Below, one piece after another: positions 55,887 to 64,000 of a stretch of 64,000 bases of DNA. The stretch comes from an uncultured Caulobacterales bacterium (GTDB taxonomy: Bacteria > Pseudomonadota > Alphaproteobacteria > Caulobacterales > Maricaulaceae). The notes beneath the pieces were generated by a model, which saw only the letters and a list, made by a program, of their open reading frames with translations, was not told where the DNA came from and did no database searches. Positions within the stretch are counted from its first letter, which is position 1; the number at the start of each line of letters is the position of its first letter. The translations under genes and the position numbers were made by a program. The stretch lies in assembly GCA_937929915.1 (NCBI GenBank), contig CALFUN010000017.1:1-64000 (forward strand), read 5' to 3'.

Positions 55887-56863
55887 ATAAGACCGTTCTC
55901 GTCACAGGTGCGGGCGGCTTTATTGGCCGCCATCTTATTAGACAGCTGGCAGATGATGACTGGGATATACGCGGTTTTGATATTAGTCCTGCGCCAGATG
56001 ATTTACACCAGAACATCACATGGATCCAAGGGTCTATTCTGGATATGACAGCCTTAAAAACCGCAATGCGCGGCGCGTGTCATGTCTATCATATGGCGGC
56101 GATAACGCATTTAGGGGTTCCGCAAACACAGCGCTATGAGCAGGTCAACCATATCGGCACACGCAATGTTATTAATGCAGCCAAGACGTTAAATATAGAA
56201 CATCTTCTAATGACCTCGACCGAAGTTATTTTACGCGGCTGGAATGATGCCCGCCCAACCCCGCTCACCGAAACCGAAAGCTTACCAGATATGAGCGCAA
56301 TGGCTGGGCCATATTGCCGCTCTAAACTGGCAGCAGACATTATAGCGCGCGCAGCTATAGCTGACGGACAGCCAATATCAATTCTATATCCCACAGTGCC
56401 AATAGGCGCAGGTGATGTGAATATGACAGCGCCTAGCGCAATGATACAAGCCTTTATAAATAACCCACCGCCTGCTTATCTGGACTGTCTTTTCAATCTT
56501 GTTGCCGTCCAAGATGTCGCCCGCGCCCACATTCTCGCTGCGCAAAAACCTGCGGGCGGACGGTATATTTTAGGCGGCGAAACGATAGAGATGTCAAAAC
56601 TGATAAATATGTTCGGGCAATATACTGACAAAACCATGCCCAAACGTGCTGTGCCTTATGCCTTGGCGGCTCTAACCGCTTATGTCTCGCTTATCGGGGC
56701 AAAGATAACGGGCAAAGCCCCGCTTGCGAGCCTAGAAGGCGTACGTCTTGCCAAGCACAAGACTGTTATTGATAATCATTATGCACGGCAAGAGCTAGGC
56801 TGGACACTCACGCCTATAGAAACAGCATTAGAGCAATCCATTAAATTCTTGAAAAATAAATAA
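55883..56863 (+). CDS. HpnA-like NAD-dependent epimerase/reductase
   Basis: A 326-residue short-chain dehydrogenase of the extended type. The cofactor loop is VTGAGGFIGRHL at the N-terminus, the active site is Y-x-x-x-K in YCRSKLAAD, with an upstream Ser/Thr in MTSTEVI. Overall order, and VPIGAGDVNMTAPSAMIQAF plus VAVQDVARAHILAA, match the hopanoid-associated epimerase group HpnA. HpnA's true substrate is not established; a sugar head group or lipid ketone is possible. It ends 2 bases from the convergent hpnM stop. Confidence 0.83.
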   Translation: MNKTVLVTGAGGFIGRHLIRQLADDDWDIRGFDISPAPDDLHQNITWIQGSILDMTALKTAMRGACHVYHMAAITHLGVPQTQRYEQVNHIGTRNVINAAKTLNIEHLLMTSTEVILRGWNDARPTPLTETESLPDMSAMAGPYCRSKLAADIIARAAIADGQPISILYPTVPIGAGDVNMTAPSAMIQAFINNPPPAYLDCLFNLVAVQDVARAHILAAQKPAGGRYILGGETIEMSKLINMFGQYTDKTMPKRAVPYALAALTAYVSLIGAKITGKAPLASLEGVRLAKHKTVIDNHYARQELGWTLTPIETALEQSIKFLKNK

Positions 56864-56865
56864 AT

Positions 56866-57495
56866 TTACTCAGACACAGATTTCATATGCGCCAATAGCG
56901 CATCGACACCTTCGCGTTCGGCCAGAGATGAAAATTCTTTCCGCTTAGATACAAGCGGAGAAATACGTTCTACTAAAACATCAAGCAAATAAGGCTCATC
57001 ATCAATCCAGCGTAACCGCCAATCAATCGAAGCTTTTTTAATACCATTTTTGTCGACGAGTTCACTACTGACAAGCGCTTCTGTATCACCGCGTAGGCGG
57101 CTGGTTTTTACATTGATTTGACGCTCGGCTAGCTCACCGATTTGGCTAGCAAAGGTTGCCGCAATATAAGATGGAAATAAATCTTCATATTCAGTCCGTT
57201 GCCTAGCGTTAGCTAACTTATTTGGCGTGCCTTTAAACAGAAACTTCCCAATGGATTCTGTTGCTAACTTCGCCTGAAGCACCTCGCGATAGGCCGTATC
57301 GCGCGCCGCATCCGACAATCCAGGCCGCGCGGCAACCTCGGCCAATTCACCGACAAGCACTTGAGTAAACCCTTCAGCTTGCGCTTTATCAATCGCAAAA
57401 GCTGGCATGGCTGTCACCGTCGACAGTAAAACCGAAACGCAGAAAGCCCGCAAAGTTTGCCTGTGAAAACGGCGTCTTGAAATAATCTTAGGCAT
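56866..57495 (-). CDS. hpnM: Periplasmic lipid-binding protein HpnM (MlaC/Ttg2D family)
   Basis: A 209-residue exported protein of the MlaC/toluene-tolerance Ttg2D fold, the soluble carrier type that moves lipids across the periplasm. The signal is 34 residues and begins ISRRRFHRQTLRAF, close to a twin-arginine motif (S-R-R-x-F). The mature part shows RTEYEDLFPSYIAATFASQI and WRLRWIDDEPYLLDVLVE, both typical of the family. It is 94 bases after hpnN on the same strand. HpnM is known as a hopanoid-locus protein; direct hopanoid carriage is likely but not shown by sequence. Confidence 0.88.
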   Translation of the reverse strand: MPKIISRRRFHRQTLRAFCVSVLLSTVTAMPAFAIDKAQAEGFTQVLVGELAEVAARPGLSDAARDTAYREVLQAKLATESIGKFLFKGTPNKLANARQRTEYEDLFPSYIAATFASQIGELAERQINVKTSRLRGDTEALVSSELVDKNGIKKASIDWRLRWIDDEPYLLDVLVERISPLVSKRKEFSSLAEREGVDALLAHMKSVSE

Positions 57496-57589
57496 TCTGG
57501 ATCTCCATTTACGCTCTATTTAAAGCATAAGGAGCCTATATATTGTCTGAACAAATGAGTTAAAAACATGACATTTCAGTCATATAAAC

Positions 57590-60214
57590 TCACGATTTTG
57601 CGATTACCTCTTTGGAAGTTTTAACTCTGTTAAACCAATTCATTAGGCTAGGCGTTACAAAAACTGTACAAATAATCACCCAGATAATCGCAATACTCAA
57701 CAAGGCGCCCATGCTTGATGTACCGCGATGCTCAGAGAACGTTAAGCTGCCAAAGGACGCGATTGTTGTGAAACCGCTAAACAAAACCGCGCGCGGTGTC
57801 ACTGTGTCAAACACAGAGAGCTTATGCCCCGTTTTGCGTGATTGCAGCGCCAAATGCAAACTACTATCCACACCAATACCGATAAGTAATGGCAAGACAA
57901 TAACATTGGCAAAATTATAAGGTAGGCCAAAAATAACGCCTGATGCCGTTGTTAAAATGCCCGCCAAAATAAGCGGTACAAGCATGATAATGACAAGCTT
58001 CACGTCCCTAACGACCCAATAAAGCAGCAAGGATACCATGAAAAGCGCGGCAAAAATGGCTTGAAGCATAGCTCGCTGTACGATGTCACCGGCTGCCTGT
58101 ACGCTTCGCGCAGATCCCGATATGCCAGTCCCTTCAGATTGCGGCGCTATGCGAGCAATATCTGATATAAATTGACGCCGTAAGCCTTTATCGCGCAAAT
58201 CCTTTTTTGGAATAATTTCCACACGCGCTAAACCTCCATCAGCAGAATATCGTGATGTAATCGTTGCAGGAAGACTTTTACGGCTCACCTCACGCGCTTG
58301 GATTTGCTTGCGCAGGCGTTCAAGCTCATATGGCCAGTAAAAAAATAAATCGTGTTCGGTTCGCTTTTGCAAATCTGAATCCGCCGCTATCGCAGATTGC
58401 CACGCTATCAGCGCTGTTTTTAACCGCCTAGAAGATAAATCCGAGCGGGCTTCTAACGCCTCTATCAACCGCCCTACCGGGTGCGGCGCAATGGGATAAG
58501 CCTCCCCTTCACCTGATACGGCAATTTCCAATCCAATGGCAGCATATTCAATAAGCTCAAGCTTGTCCGCTTGGCCTTTGGGAATAAAATCCTGCAGGGT
58601 TCGGGCTGATTTAACACTATCAAGCTGTTCAAATATCGCCGCCGCGTCATGCGCAGCCATCTCATCTGGCGCAAGGTAATTAAGGCGGTAAGGCGTTGTT
58701 TCAGGACGATCAAATAGCTTATTAAAGGCCACCACAGATGGCGCTGTGCGATTTCGAAGCGCCATAGGGTCAGCATCAAATTTCGCCCTTGGTAGTAAAA
58801 CCGTAGCCAAAAGACCAAGCACAATGACACCCACCGCGATTGTGGGCCTAATTTTTTCTATAAGGCTTAGGCGTTTAGCCTCTATATTCCGACCTTGTTT
58901 CTTCGCTCTAAATTTGGGCCTGTTTAAGAAAGAATACACCGCTGGCAGAAAACTCGTTGCAACAAGAAATGCGACAATCACGCCAATGGCTGCAACAACA
59001 CCGAGCTGCGACATGCCTACAAATTTTGTCGGCGCGAAAGCTAAAAATGCCAGCGCAGTTGACGGCGCGGTTAAAACCAATGCTGTGCCAATACCACGCG
59101 ATGTGCGGTAAAAGGCTGCGGATGTCGATTTACCTTTCCCGCGCTCATGAACAATATGCAGCAATAAATGAATTGCAAAATCCACGCCCAAGCCAACCAT
59201 TAGAACCGTAAAAGCAATAGAGACAAGGTTAAGCTCTTGGTAAATTAACGCCGCAATACCCGCCGTAATCAATATGGAAATCACCAGAGAAATTAGTGTA
59301 AATATAGCCAAAATGAGCGAGCGCAATGCCCATAAAAGCAATAACCCAACCAAGATAAATGATATGAAAAACGCCAAGCCAATACCGCGACTTACGCTTA
59401 GTAATTCGTCTGAACGTAAAACGGGATTACCTGTAACATAGACTTGCGCATTAATATTGGTATCTAAGCGTATCGCCTTAACATGCTCATCTATGGCTTC
59501 CTGTATAACCGCAGATGGGCGCAGGCGCGAATTATCAAGCATAGGATCAATCGTCAGAACTCTTTGAAATGGCGGTTCTAAATCCTCTACAAAAGCAGAG
59601 CGCCATGACAAAGCGCGGCGCTTTGCGTTCAAGTTATGGGTCAACGTATCCGCCACAGCGTTAAAAATACCCGCTGCACTGTCATCATCTTGCTCTGCAG
59701 CTTGCGCAAGCGCGTCAAATAAGGATGGCAAGCTTGGGTCAAGCGTTAAGCGCTCAATCAAAGGCGCAGCTTCTGTAAGTTGTGTTAAGGTCGTCTCAAG
59801 CTCTTCTGTGTCTAAAAATAGCAGCCCATTTCTTTGAAAAAATGGGTCAAGTTCTGGATTAAAAATTGAATTGACGTCTTGCGTATCACTCAGGCTGCGT
59901 GAAAGATTTTCTGTAAATAAATCTACAGCGTCGGGACTATCAGCACGGATAAGAACTAATATTTCATTATCCGCTTGCGGAAATACAGTCTCATAGGCGA
60001 TTTGGTCTTGGCGATAAGGCGCATTCGCATCAATCATATCGCTTGTATCGGTATTTATACCAAGCAAAGACACAGCCAAGCCGCAGCCAATAAGTGCCAA
60101 AACACTCCATATTGCAATAACAGCAATACGATATTGCCGTGAGAAGCGAAGCCATTTTGACAAAGCCGCTTCTAAAACGTGGTTACTGGATTGATTCTGT
60201 GAGGCTTTAGACAT
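57590..60214 (-). CDS. hpnN: RND-family hopanoid transporter HpnN
   Basis: An 874-residue inner-membrane MMPL/RND protein: one membrane segment near residue 30, a periplasmic domain, a cluster of five segments (about 270-420), another segment near 460, a second periplasmic domain, and five segments at 715-860. The two repeats share the sterol-sensing-like turns VGLGVDFAIHLLLH and IGIGVDSSLHLALQ. HpnN has been shown in Rhodopseudomonas to be needed for hopanoid delivery to the outer membrane; length and order match. It is 29 bases after mlaA and followed by hpnM. Confidence 0.94.
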   Translation of the reverse strand: MSKASQNQSSNHVLEAALSKWLRFSRQYRIAVIAIWSVLALIGCGLAVSLLGINTDTSDMIDANAPYRQDQIAYETVFPQADNEILVLIRADSPDAVDLFTENLSRSLSDTQDVNSIFNPELDPFFQRNGLLFLDTEELETTLTQLTEAAPLIERLTLDPSLPSLFDALAQAAEQDDDSAAGIFNAVADTLTHNLNAKRRALSWRSAFVEDLEPPFQRVLTIDPMLDNSRLRPSAVIQEAIDEHVKAIRLDTNINAQVYVTGNPVLRSDELLSVSRGIGLAFFISFILVGLLLLWALRSLILAIFTLISLVISILITAGIAALIYQELNLVSIAFTVLMVGLGVDFAIHLLLHIVHERGKGKSTSAAFYRTSRGIGTALVLTAPSTALAFLAFAPTKFVGMSQLGVVAAIGVIVAFLVATSFLPAVYSFLNRPKFRAKKQGRNIEAKRLSLIEKIRPTIAVGVIVLGLLATVLLPRAKFDADPMALRNRTAPSVVAFNKLFDRPETTPYRLNYLAPDEMAAHDAAAIFEQLDSVKSARTLQDFIPKGQADKLELIEYAAIGLEIAVSGEGEAYPIAPHPVGRLIEALEARSDLSSRRLKTALIAWQSAIAADSDLQKRTEHDLFFYWPYELERLRKQIQAREVSRKSLPATITSRYSADGGLARVEIIPKKDLRDKGLRRQFISDIARIAPQSEGTGISGSARSVQAAGDIVQRAMLQAIFAALFMVSLLLYWVVRDVKLVIIMLVPLILAGILTTASGVIFGLPYNFANVIVLPLLIGIGVDSSLHLALQSRKTGHKLSVFDTVTPRAVLFSGFTTIASFGSLTFSEHRGTSSMGALLSIAIIWVIICTVFVTPSLMNWFNRVKTSKEVIAKS

Positions 60215-60243
60215 AAATATTTATAGCATAGCTATAATAAACA

Positions 60244-61032
60244 TCATTCAAAATCAGCCAAATCATCAAATGAATCTGAATCTTCGTGAATATTTGACTC
60301 ACGTCTTTGGTGATAAAGTGTGCGTAAATTTATATAAGGATCGGCCGATTCACGTATCATCTTTATCCGCGCGTCTTGACGTGCGCGTAAATCTAAAATA
60401 CTCGCGCCATTTGTTCCTGCAATCACTGTCGCTTCGCCGTCAAAATTCACGCGCCGAACTGGGTTTGCAACTATATCCCCCGCCCGCCCTGCTACATCGC
60501 GCAGATTTGAAGGGCCTAGCAAAGGCAGCATAATATAGGGGCCAGCAGGTATGTTATATGTGCCTAATGTTTGTCCAAAATCTTCCGTTTGAGATTGCAG
60601 CTCTGGGTCTTTGGATGCCACATCAAATATACCGCCTAACCCGACTGTAGAATTTATAAAAAAGCGCGAAAATGCGACGCCTGCATCATCTAAGTCGAAT
60701 TGCAAAAGCTCATTCACAAAAGAAATCGGCTCTCCCAGATTACTCGAAAAGTTCCGAACACCTTTCCTGACAGGCCGCGGGACAACGGTTTGATAACCGC
60801 GCGCTACAGGGCCAATAAGGACTTTATCCAAACCTTCATTAAAGGCATATACTCCGCGGTTAAGGCCTTCAAAAGGGTCGGACACCTCTTGATTGAGGTC
60901 AGGCGCAGATCTGCGCGTAGCTGTTGGAGGCAGCCCCGTTATAGACGCACATGCCGTCTGAAACAAAAGCCCCAGCAGGATTAAAATACGATATATACCG
61001 CGATTGACTGTGTTTTTCTGTATTTGTTTCAT
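60244..61032 (-). CDS. mlaA: Outer-membrane lipoprotein MlaA/VacJ
   Basis: A 262-residue lipoprotein (lipobox QTAC near residue 28). The MlaA core is clear: SDPFEGLNRGVYAFNEGLD, YQTVVPRPVRKGVRNF, NSTVGLGGIFDVA, FGQTLGTYNIPAGPYIMLPLLGPS and RDVAGRAGD. MlaA forms a ring in the outer membrane that passes lipids to or from MlaC-type carriers. Here it is encoded directly before hpnN and hpnM, in place of the usual MlaFEDB ABC complex. The long acidic tail after residue 240 (SNIHEDSDSFDDLADFE) is unusual in composition. Confidence 0.94.
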   Translation of the reverse strand: MKQIQKNTVNRGIYRILILLGLLFQTACASITGLPPTATRRSAPDLNQEVSDPFEGLNRGVYAFNEGLDKVLIGPVARGYQTVVPRPVRKGVRNFSSNLGEPISFVNELLQFDLDDAGVAFSRFFINSTVGLGGIFDVASKDPELQSQTEDFGQTLGTYNIPAGPYIMLPLLGPSNLRDVAGRAGDIVANPVRRVNFDGEATVIAGTNGASILDLRARQDARIKMIRESADPYINLRTLYHQRRESNIHEDSDSFDDLADFE

Positions 61033-61229
61033 TATAAACTCTGGATATAGTTTGGGCGTTTCAATCTAACGCTTTGCTTAAGCTATGACATAGAAACTGT
61101 AAAACTCTAAGCTTGTCACGGCTTGCCCCACATCACAATTATATGAAGCTGTCTTGTGGTTGCAAATATCACGCCAAATAAACTATAAGCACATTTATCC
61201 AATTAACTGCATAATTCTGATCTTTTCAC

Positions 61230-61266
61230 TTGCTTTGCACTTGCCGTACTGTATTAGCACGTTAAC
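61230..61266 (+). promoter_or_regulatory. Putative promoter of the yerC-his operon
   Basis: TTGCTT (61230-61235) and TATTAG (61252-61257) are spaced 16 bases, a plausible sigma-70 pair. A GTTAAC palindrome at 61261-61266 lies at the expected start of transcription and recalls the centre of TrpR operators. Weak evidence. Confidence 0.35.
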
Positions 61267-61287
61267 ACAAAACAATGAGATTGAAGA

Positions 61288-61575
61288 ATGAATAAAAAAA
61301 TTCAAACAGACCTCGCCATAACACTCACATCTATAAACACGGCTAAGGATATGGAGCAATTTTTGATCGATCTATGCACCCCTGCAGAGCTACGCGCCCT
61401 GTCCGAGCGTTGGCATGTCGCACAGCTTTTGGATAAAGGCACATTTTCATATCGCGACATCAATGCGCAAACAGGCGTGTCCACGACAACTATAGGCCGC
61501 GTAGCGCGGTTTTTAAAAGATGAACCTCACGGCGGCTACAGAACCGTATTAGATAATATGAAAGCTTTATCATGA
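61288..61575 (+). CDS. YerC/YecD-type TrpR-related regulator
   Basis: A 95-residue DNA-binding protein of the TrpR superfamily. The order DLCTPAELRALSERWHVAQLLDKG, YRDINAQTGVSTTTIGRVARFL corresponds to the TrpR helix-turn-helix (segments quoted as LCTPAELRALSERW and GVSTTTIGRVARFL). Length is normal for YerC. The ligand and operator are unknown. Its stop overlaps the hisG start (ATGA), so regulator and pathway genes are translated together, which suggests control of histidine synthesis (inference from position). Confidence 0.88.
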   Translation: MNKKIQTDLAITLTSINTAKDMEQFLIDLCTPAELRALSERWHVAQLLDKGTFSYRDINAQTGVSTTTIGRVARFLKDEPHGGYRTVLDNMKALS

Positions 61576-62456
61576 CAGACCGCTTAAGAATTGCCTTGCA
61601 AAAAAAAGGCCGTCTTGCCGATGACAGCTTTGCGCTTTTAAAAAAATGCGGCCTGCGCTTTGCCATACGCGGCGGCGGATTGCTTGCGCGTGTCAAGAAT
61701 ATGCCAATAGACCTCTTACTGGTTCGCGATGATGACATTCCTTCATTTGTTAGCAATGATGCCGCAGATATAGGTATTGTTGGCGAAAATGTTTTAGTCG
61801 AGGAACAATTAGCTGGGAAAGACAAATTAGACGCAGAGATTTCTATGCGGCTTGGATTTTCGCGCTGTAAACTCTGCCTTGCAGCTCCAGAAGGCGGCAT
61901 TGTGAAAAGCCCGCAAGATTTAAACGGCACACGCATTGCAACGACCTATCCAGGTGTGACATCCCAATACCTTTCTGAAAAAAATATTTCAGCCAAAATG
62001 GTGGAAATGAAAGGCGCTGTCGAGCTTGGGCCTTCAATCGGTATCGCAGAGAGCATTTGCGACCTCGTATCATCGGGAGCAACACTAGAAGCGAACGGCC
62101 TTGTCGCATTTGAAACGATTTTGGAAAGCGAAGCTGTCCTCATCCAATCAGGCCGGGCTTTATCGCCTACTAAAATGGATCTGCTCAATAAATTGATGAA
62201 CCGTATTGACGGCGTGATTAAATCTGCAGAGACAAAATACATCATGCTCAACGCGCCAAAAACTCAAGTTGCGGCCATCACAGAATTGCTACCCGGCTCG
62301 GATGCGCCCACGATCATTCCGCTCGCAGGCAGTGATGAGCTTGTGGCTCTCCAAGCTGTCTGTACAGAAAATATTTTCTGGGAAACATTGGAAGACCTCA
62401 AAGCTCTTGGTGCGCGCGCCATTCTTGTTCTCCCTATTGAAAAAATGATGAGTTAG
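61572..62456 (+). CDS. hisG: ATP phosphoribosyltransferase, long form
   Basis: A 294-residue enzyme for the first step of histidine synthesis, joining ATP and PRPP. It begins RLRIALQKKGRLADDSFALL, has DIGIVGENVL, RIATTYPGVTSQYL, and the PRPP loop DLVSSGATLEANGL. The C-terminal 75 residues form the regulatory ACT-like domain of long HisG, so no HisZ partner is needed and histidine feedback binding is expected. Coupled to the TrpR-like gene by ATGA and to hisD by a 2-base gap. Confidence 0.95.
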   Translation: MTDRLRIALQKKGRLADDSFALLKKCGLRFAIRGGGLLARVKNMPIDLLLVRDDDIPSFVSNDAADIGIVGENVLVEEQLAGKDKLDAEISMRLGFSRCKLCLAAPEGGIVKSPQDLNGTRIATTYPGVTSQYLSEKNISAKMVEMKGAVELGPSIGIAESICDLVSSGATLEANGLVAFETILESEAVLIQSGRALSPTKMDLLNKLMNRIDGVIKSAETKYIMLNAPKTQVAAITELLPGSDAPTIIPLAGSDELVALQAVCTENIFWETLEDLKALGARAILVLPIEKMMS

Positions 62457-62458
62457 TC

Positions 62459-63769
62459 ATGCGTAGTTTTCAATGGTCAGATTTAGACAAAAGCGCCCGG
62501 CAAGATGCGCTGGCTCGTCCTGCGGCGATTTCCGATGACAGCCTCATTACTCAGGTTCGCGAAATTATGGCGACTGTGCGCGAAGCTGGCGATATAGCGT
62601 TACTAGATTACACCGAGCGTTTTGACGGCGTGCGGCCTGCGGCATTACGCGTAAAACCAGATGCCATGAAAGCTGCATGGGATGCCCTGCCCGCCGCCGA
62701 TAAAGCTGCGATTGACCGCGCCAAATTCAATATTGAAGCCTTTCACAGCGCACAGCGCCCAGAGGTAATCAGCGTGGAAACCGAAACAGGTGTATTTTGC
62801 CGCCGCGAAGCCCGCGCCATAGAAACCGCAGGTCTTTATGTACCTGGCGGCACAGCCCCGCTTGTTTCAACATTATTGATGCTCGCCGTGCCCGCCAAAG
62901 TCGCAGGCGTGACGCGCCGCATTGTCACAACTCCGCCCGCAAAAAACGGCCAAGTCAATGCCACCATCCTTGCAGCCGCTTACCGCTGTGATGTTAGCGA
63001 GGTATTTGTTTGCGGCGGTGCACAAGCTATTGCGGCTCTGGCTTACGGAACTGAGACCATTCCAAAATGTGACAAAATATTTGGCCCAGGTAATGCATGG
63101 GTCGCAGCCGCAAAATCCCTTGCTGCGCAAGAAGCAGGCGGCCCCGCCATCGATATGCCCGCAGGCCCGTCAGAAGCCATGGTTTTATGCGACGATAAGG
63201 CTAATCCCGACTTCGTTGCCTCTGACCTCCTAAGCCAAGCTGAACATGATACAGTAGCCCAAGTCATCTGTGTCGCAACATCCGAAACTATCGCGGCGAA
63301 AGTCAAGCACGCGATAGCGCAGCAACTTGCCACATTGCCGCGCAAAGATATTGCAACAGCCTCACTTGAATTTGGCCGCATGTTCATCGCGACGCGCGAA
63401 GACATGATAGACATCATCAACCAATATGCGCCAGAGCACTTAATTGTACAAATGGACGATGCCGAAGCGCTTGTTCCCAATATCCGCAATGCAGGCTCTA
63501 TCTTTCTGGGACAATGGACACCCGAATCTGTTGGGGATTATGCGAGCGGTACAAATCATACATTACCAACTTACGGCGCAGCGCGCGCTTATTCGGGTGT
63601 GACATTAGACAGCTTTATCAAATATATCAGTGTGCAGCGCTTAACAGAAAATGGCTTGCGTAATTTAGGGCCTACCGTAGAACGTCTCGCGCAGATGGAA
63701 GGTTTGGCGGCGCATGAACGCGCTGTAAGCCTACGTCTTAAGAGTTTAGAATTGAAAGATGCGTCATGA
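62459..63769 (+). CDS. hisD: Histidinol dehydrogenase
   Basis: A 436-residue NAD- and zinc-dependent enzyme carrying out the last two oxidations from histidinol to histidine. Landmarks are YVPGGTAPLVSTLLM, GPGNAWVAAAK, IDMPAGPSEAMVL, the zinc ligands Gln/His in LLSQAEHDT, the catalytic Glu-His pair in QYAPEHLIVQ, and GSIFLGQWTPESVGDYASGTNH (landmark read as FLGQWTPESVGDYASG). Length is normal. It follows hisG by two bases and overlaps hisC by ATGA. Confidence 0.97.
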   Translation: MRSFQWSDLDKSARQDALARPAAISDDSLITQVREIMATVREAGDIALLDYTERFDGVRPAALRVKPDAMKAAWDALPAADKAAIDRAKFNIEAFHSAQRPEVISVETETGVFCRREARAIETAGLYVPGGTAPLVSTLLMLAVPAKVAGVTRRIVTTPPAKNGQVNATILAAAYRCDVSEVFVCGGAQAIAALAYGTETIPKCDKIFGPGNAWVAAAKSLAAQEAGGPAIDMPAGPSEAMVLCDDKANPDFVASDLLSQAEHDTVAQVICVATSETIAAKVKHAIAQQLATLPRKDIATASLEFGRMFIATREDMIDIINQYAPEHLIVQMDDAEALVPNIRNAGSIFLGQWTPESVGDYASGTNHTLPTYGAARAYSGVTLDSFIKYISVQRLTENGLRNLGPTVERLAQMEGLAAHERAVSLRLKSLELKDAS

Positions 63770-64000
63770 AAAATTGGCCAGAAAATATCACGCGCCAAGC
63801 GATTTCAGACATGAGCGCCTATTCAGCTCGCGGCGGCTCTACCGATGCGTTGCATTTGGATGCTAATGAAAACCCTTATGCTCCGCCGCCTGTAAGCAAC
63901 ACCAAAGATTTTAATCGCTATCCAGAGCAACAACCCGCTGCCTTGCGCGCGCGCCTTGCCGCCTTATATGGCGCGCGGCCAGAGCAAGTTATGCTAGGCC
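63766..64000 (+). CDS. hisC: Histidinol-phosphate aminotransferase, 5' part
   Basis: The first 78 residues of a PLP aminotransferase run off the window edge. LHLDANENPYAPP is the characteristic N-terminal block of HisC, followed by NRYPEQQPAALRARLAALYG as expected. The ATG overlaps the hisD stop. Only the start is visible, so the active-site Lys cannot be checked. The order hisG-hisD-hisC fits a histidine operon continuing to the right. Confidence 0.92.
   Translation, partial: MKNWPENITRQAISDMSAYSARGGSTDALHLDANENPYAPPPVSNTKDFNRYPEQQPAALRARLAALYGARPEQVMLG

Overview
The window reads as chromosome of a mid-to-low-GC alphaproteobacterium. Three things point there: the alphaproteobacterial type of LexA/SOS box (GTTC-N7-GTTC), a long-form HisG, and a hopanoid plus xanthophyll gene set. 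The gene order guaB-MAPEG-rsmB-guaA and the low GC suggest a marine stalked or budding lineage such as Maricaulales/Hyphomonadales (the Robiginitomaculum/Hellea type). The taxon is inferred, not proven. Coding density is high, and many neighbouring genes overlap by ATGA, GTGA or TAATG.

Layout. 1-560: decayed RHS-repeat core fragment, next to tRNA-Phe(GAA) at 647-722. 790-3030: feoAB ferrous iron uptake behind a Fur-like box. 3160-9970: transketolase, a DUF442-type sulfur transferase, an ICMT-like membrane methyltransferase, a SulP transporter, Ppx/GppA and RlmE. 10090-14810: guaB, a MAPEG protein, rsmB-like and guaA. 15006-18835: a small secreted protein coupled to a large, oddly built outer-membrane protein, closed by a terminator. 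18940-22430: GST, alpha/beta hydrolase and, convergent, a DEAD-box helicase.

22530-29990 (minus strand): one compact run crtE - ABC ATPase - ABC permease - crtW - crtZ - aat - two amidohydrolase-family genes. crtE, crtW and crtZ would supply GGPP and convert beta-carotene to keto- and hydroxy-carotenoids of the astaxanthin type. 30120-34470: a Y-family polymerase with a LexA box, then a small accessory island. The island holds an outer-membrane barrel remnant, a tyrosine recombinase, two 58-bp direct repeats that each begin with a perfect SOS box, an unannotated 56-aa membrane protein, and a protein made of two copies of an unrecognised domain. 34570-42270 (minus): M28 peptidase, FabD-like acyltransferase, fused E1 alpha/beta dehydrogenase, glutaryl-CoA dehydrogenase and another amidohydrolase lipoprotein.

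42415-61032: a large hopanoid locus. The plus-strand operon hpnC-hpnB-dxs-hpnD-hpnE-shc-hpnG meets hpnH and ispH on the minus strand. A plus-strand trio follows (sulfotransferase, paraoxonase-like lipoprotein, HpnA-like reductase/epimerase), then the minus-strand transport set mlaA-hpnN-hpnM. Together these cover precursor supply (first and last MEP-pathway enzymes), squalene formation, cyclisation, side-chain building, possible head-group tailoring and delivery to the outer membrane. 61288-64000: a TrpR-like regulator and the start of a his operon (hisG, hisD, partial hisC).

The most unusual items are the SOS-box repeats with the recombinase, the chimeric outer-membrane protein, the sulfotransferase-paraoxonase-HpnA trio, and the mlaA-hpnN-hpnM lipid transport line. 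No CRISPR array or rRNA was seen.
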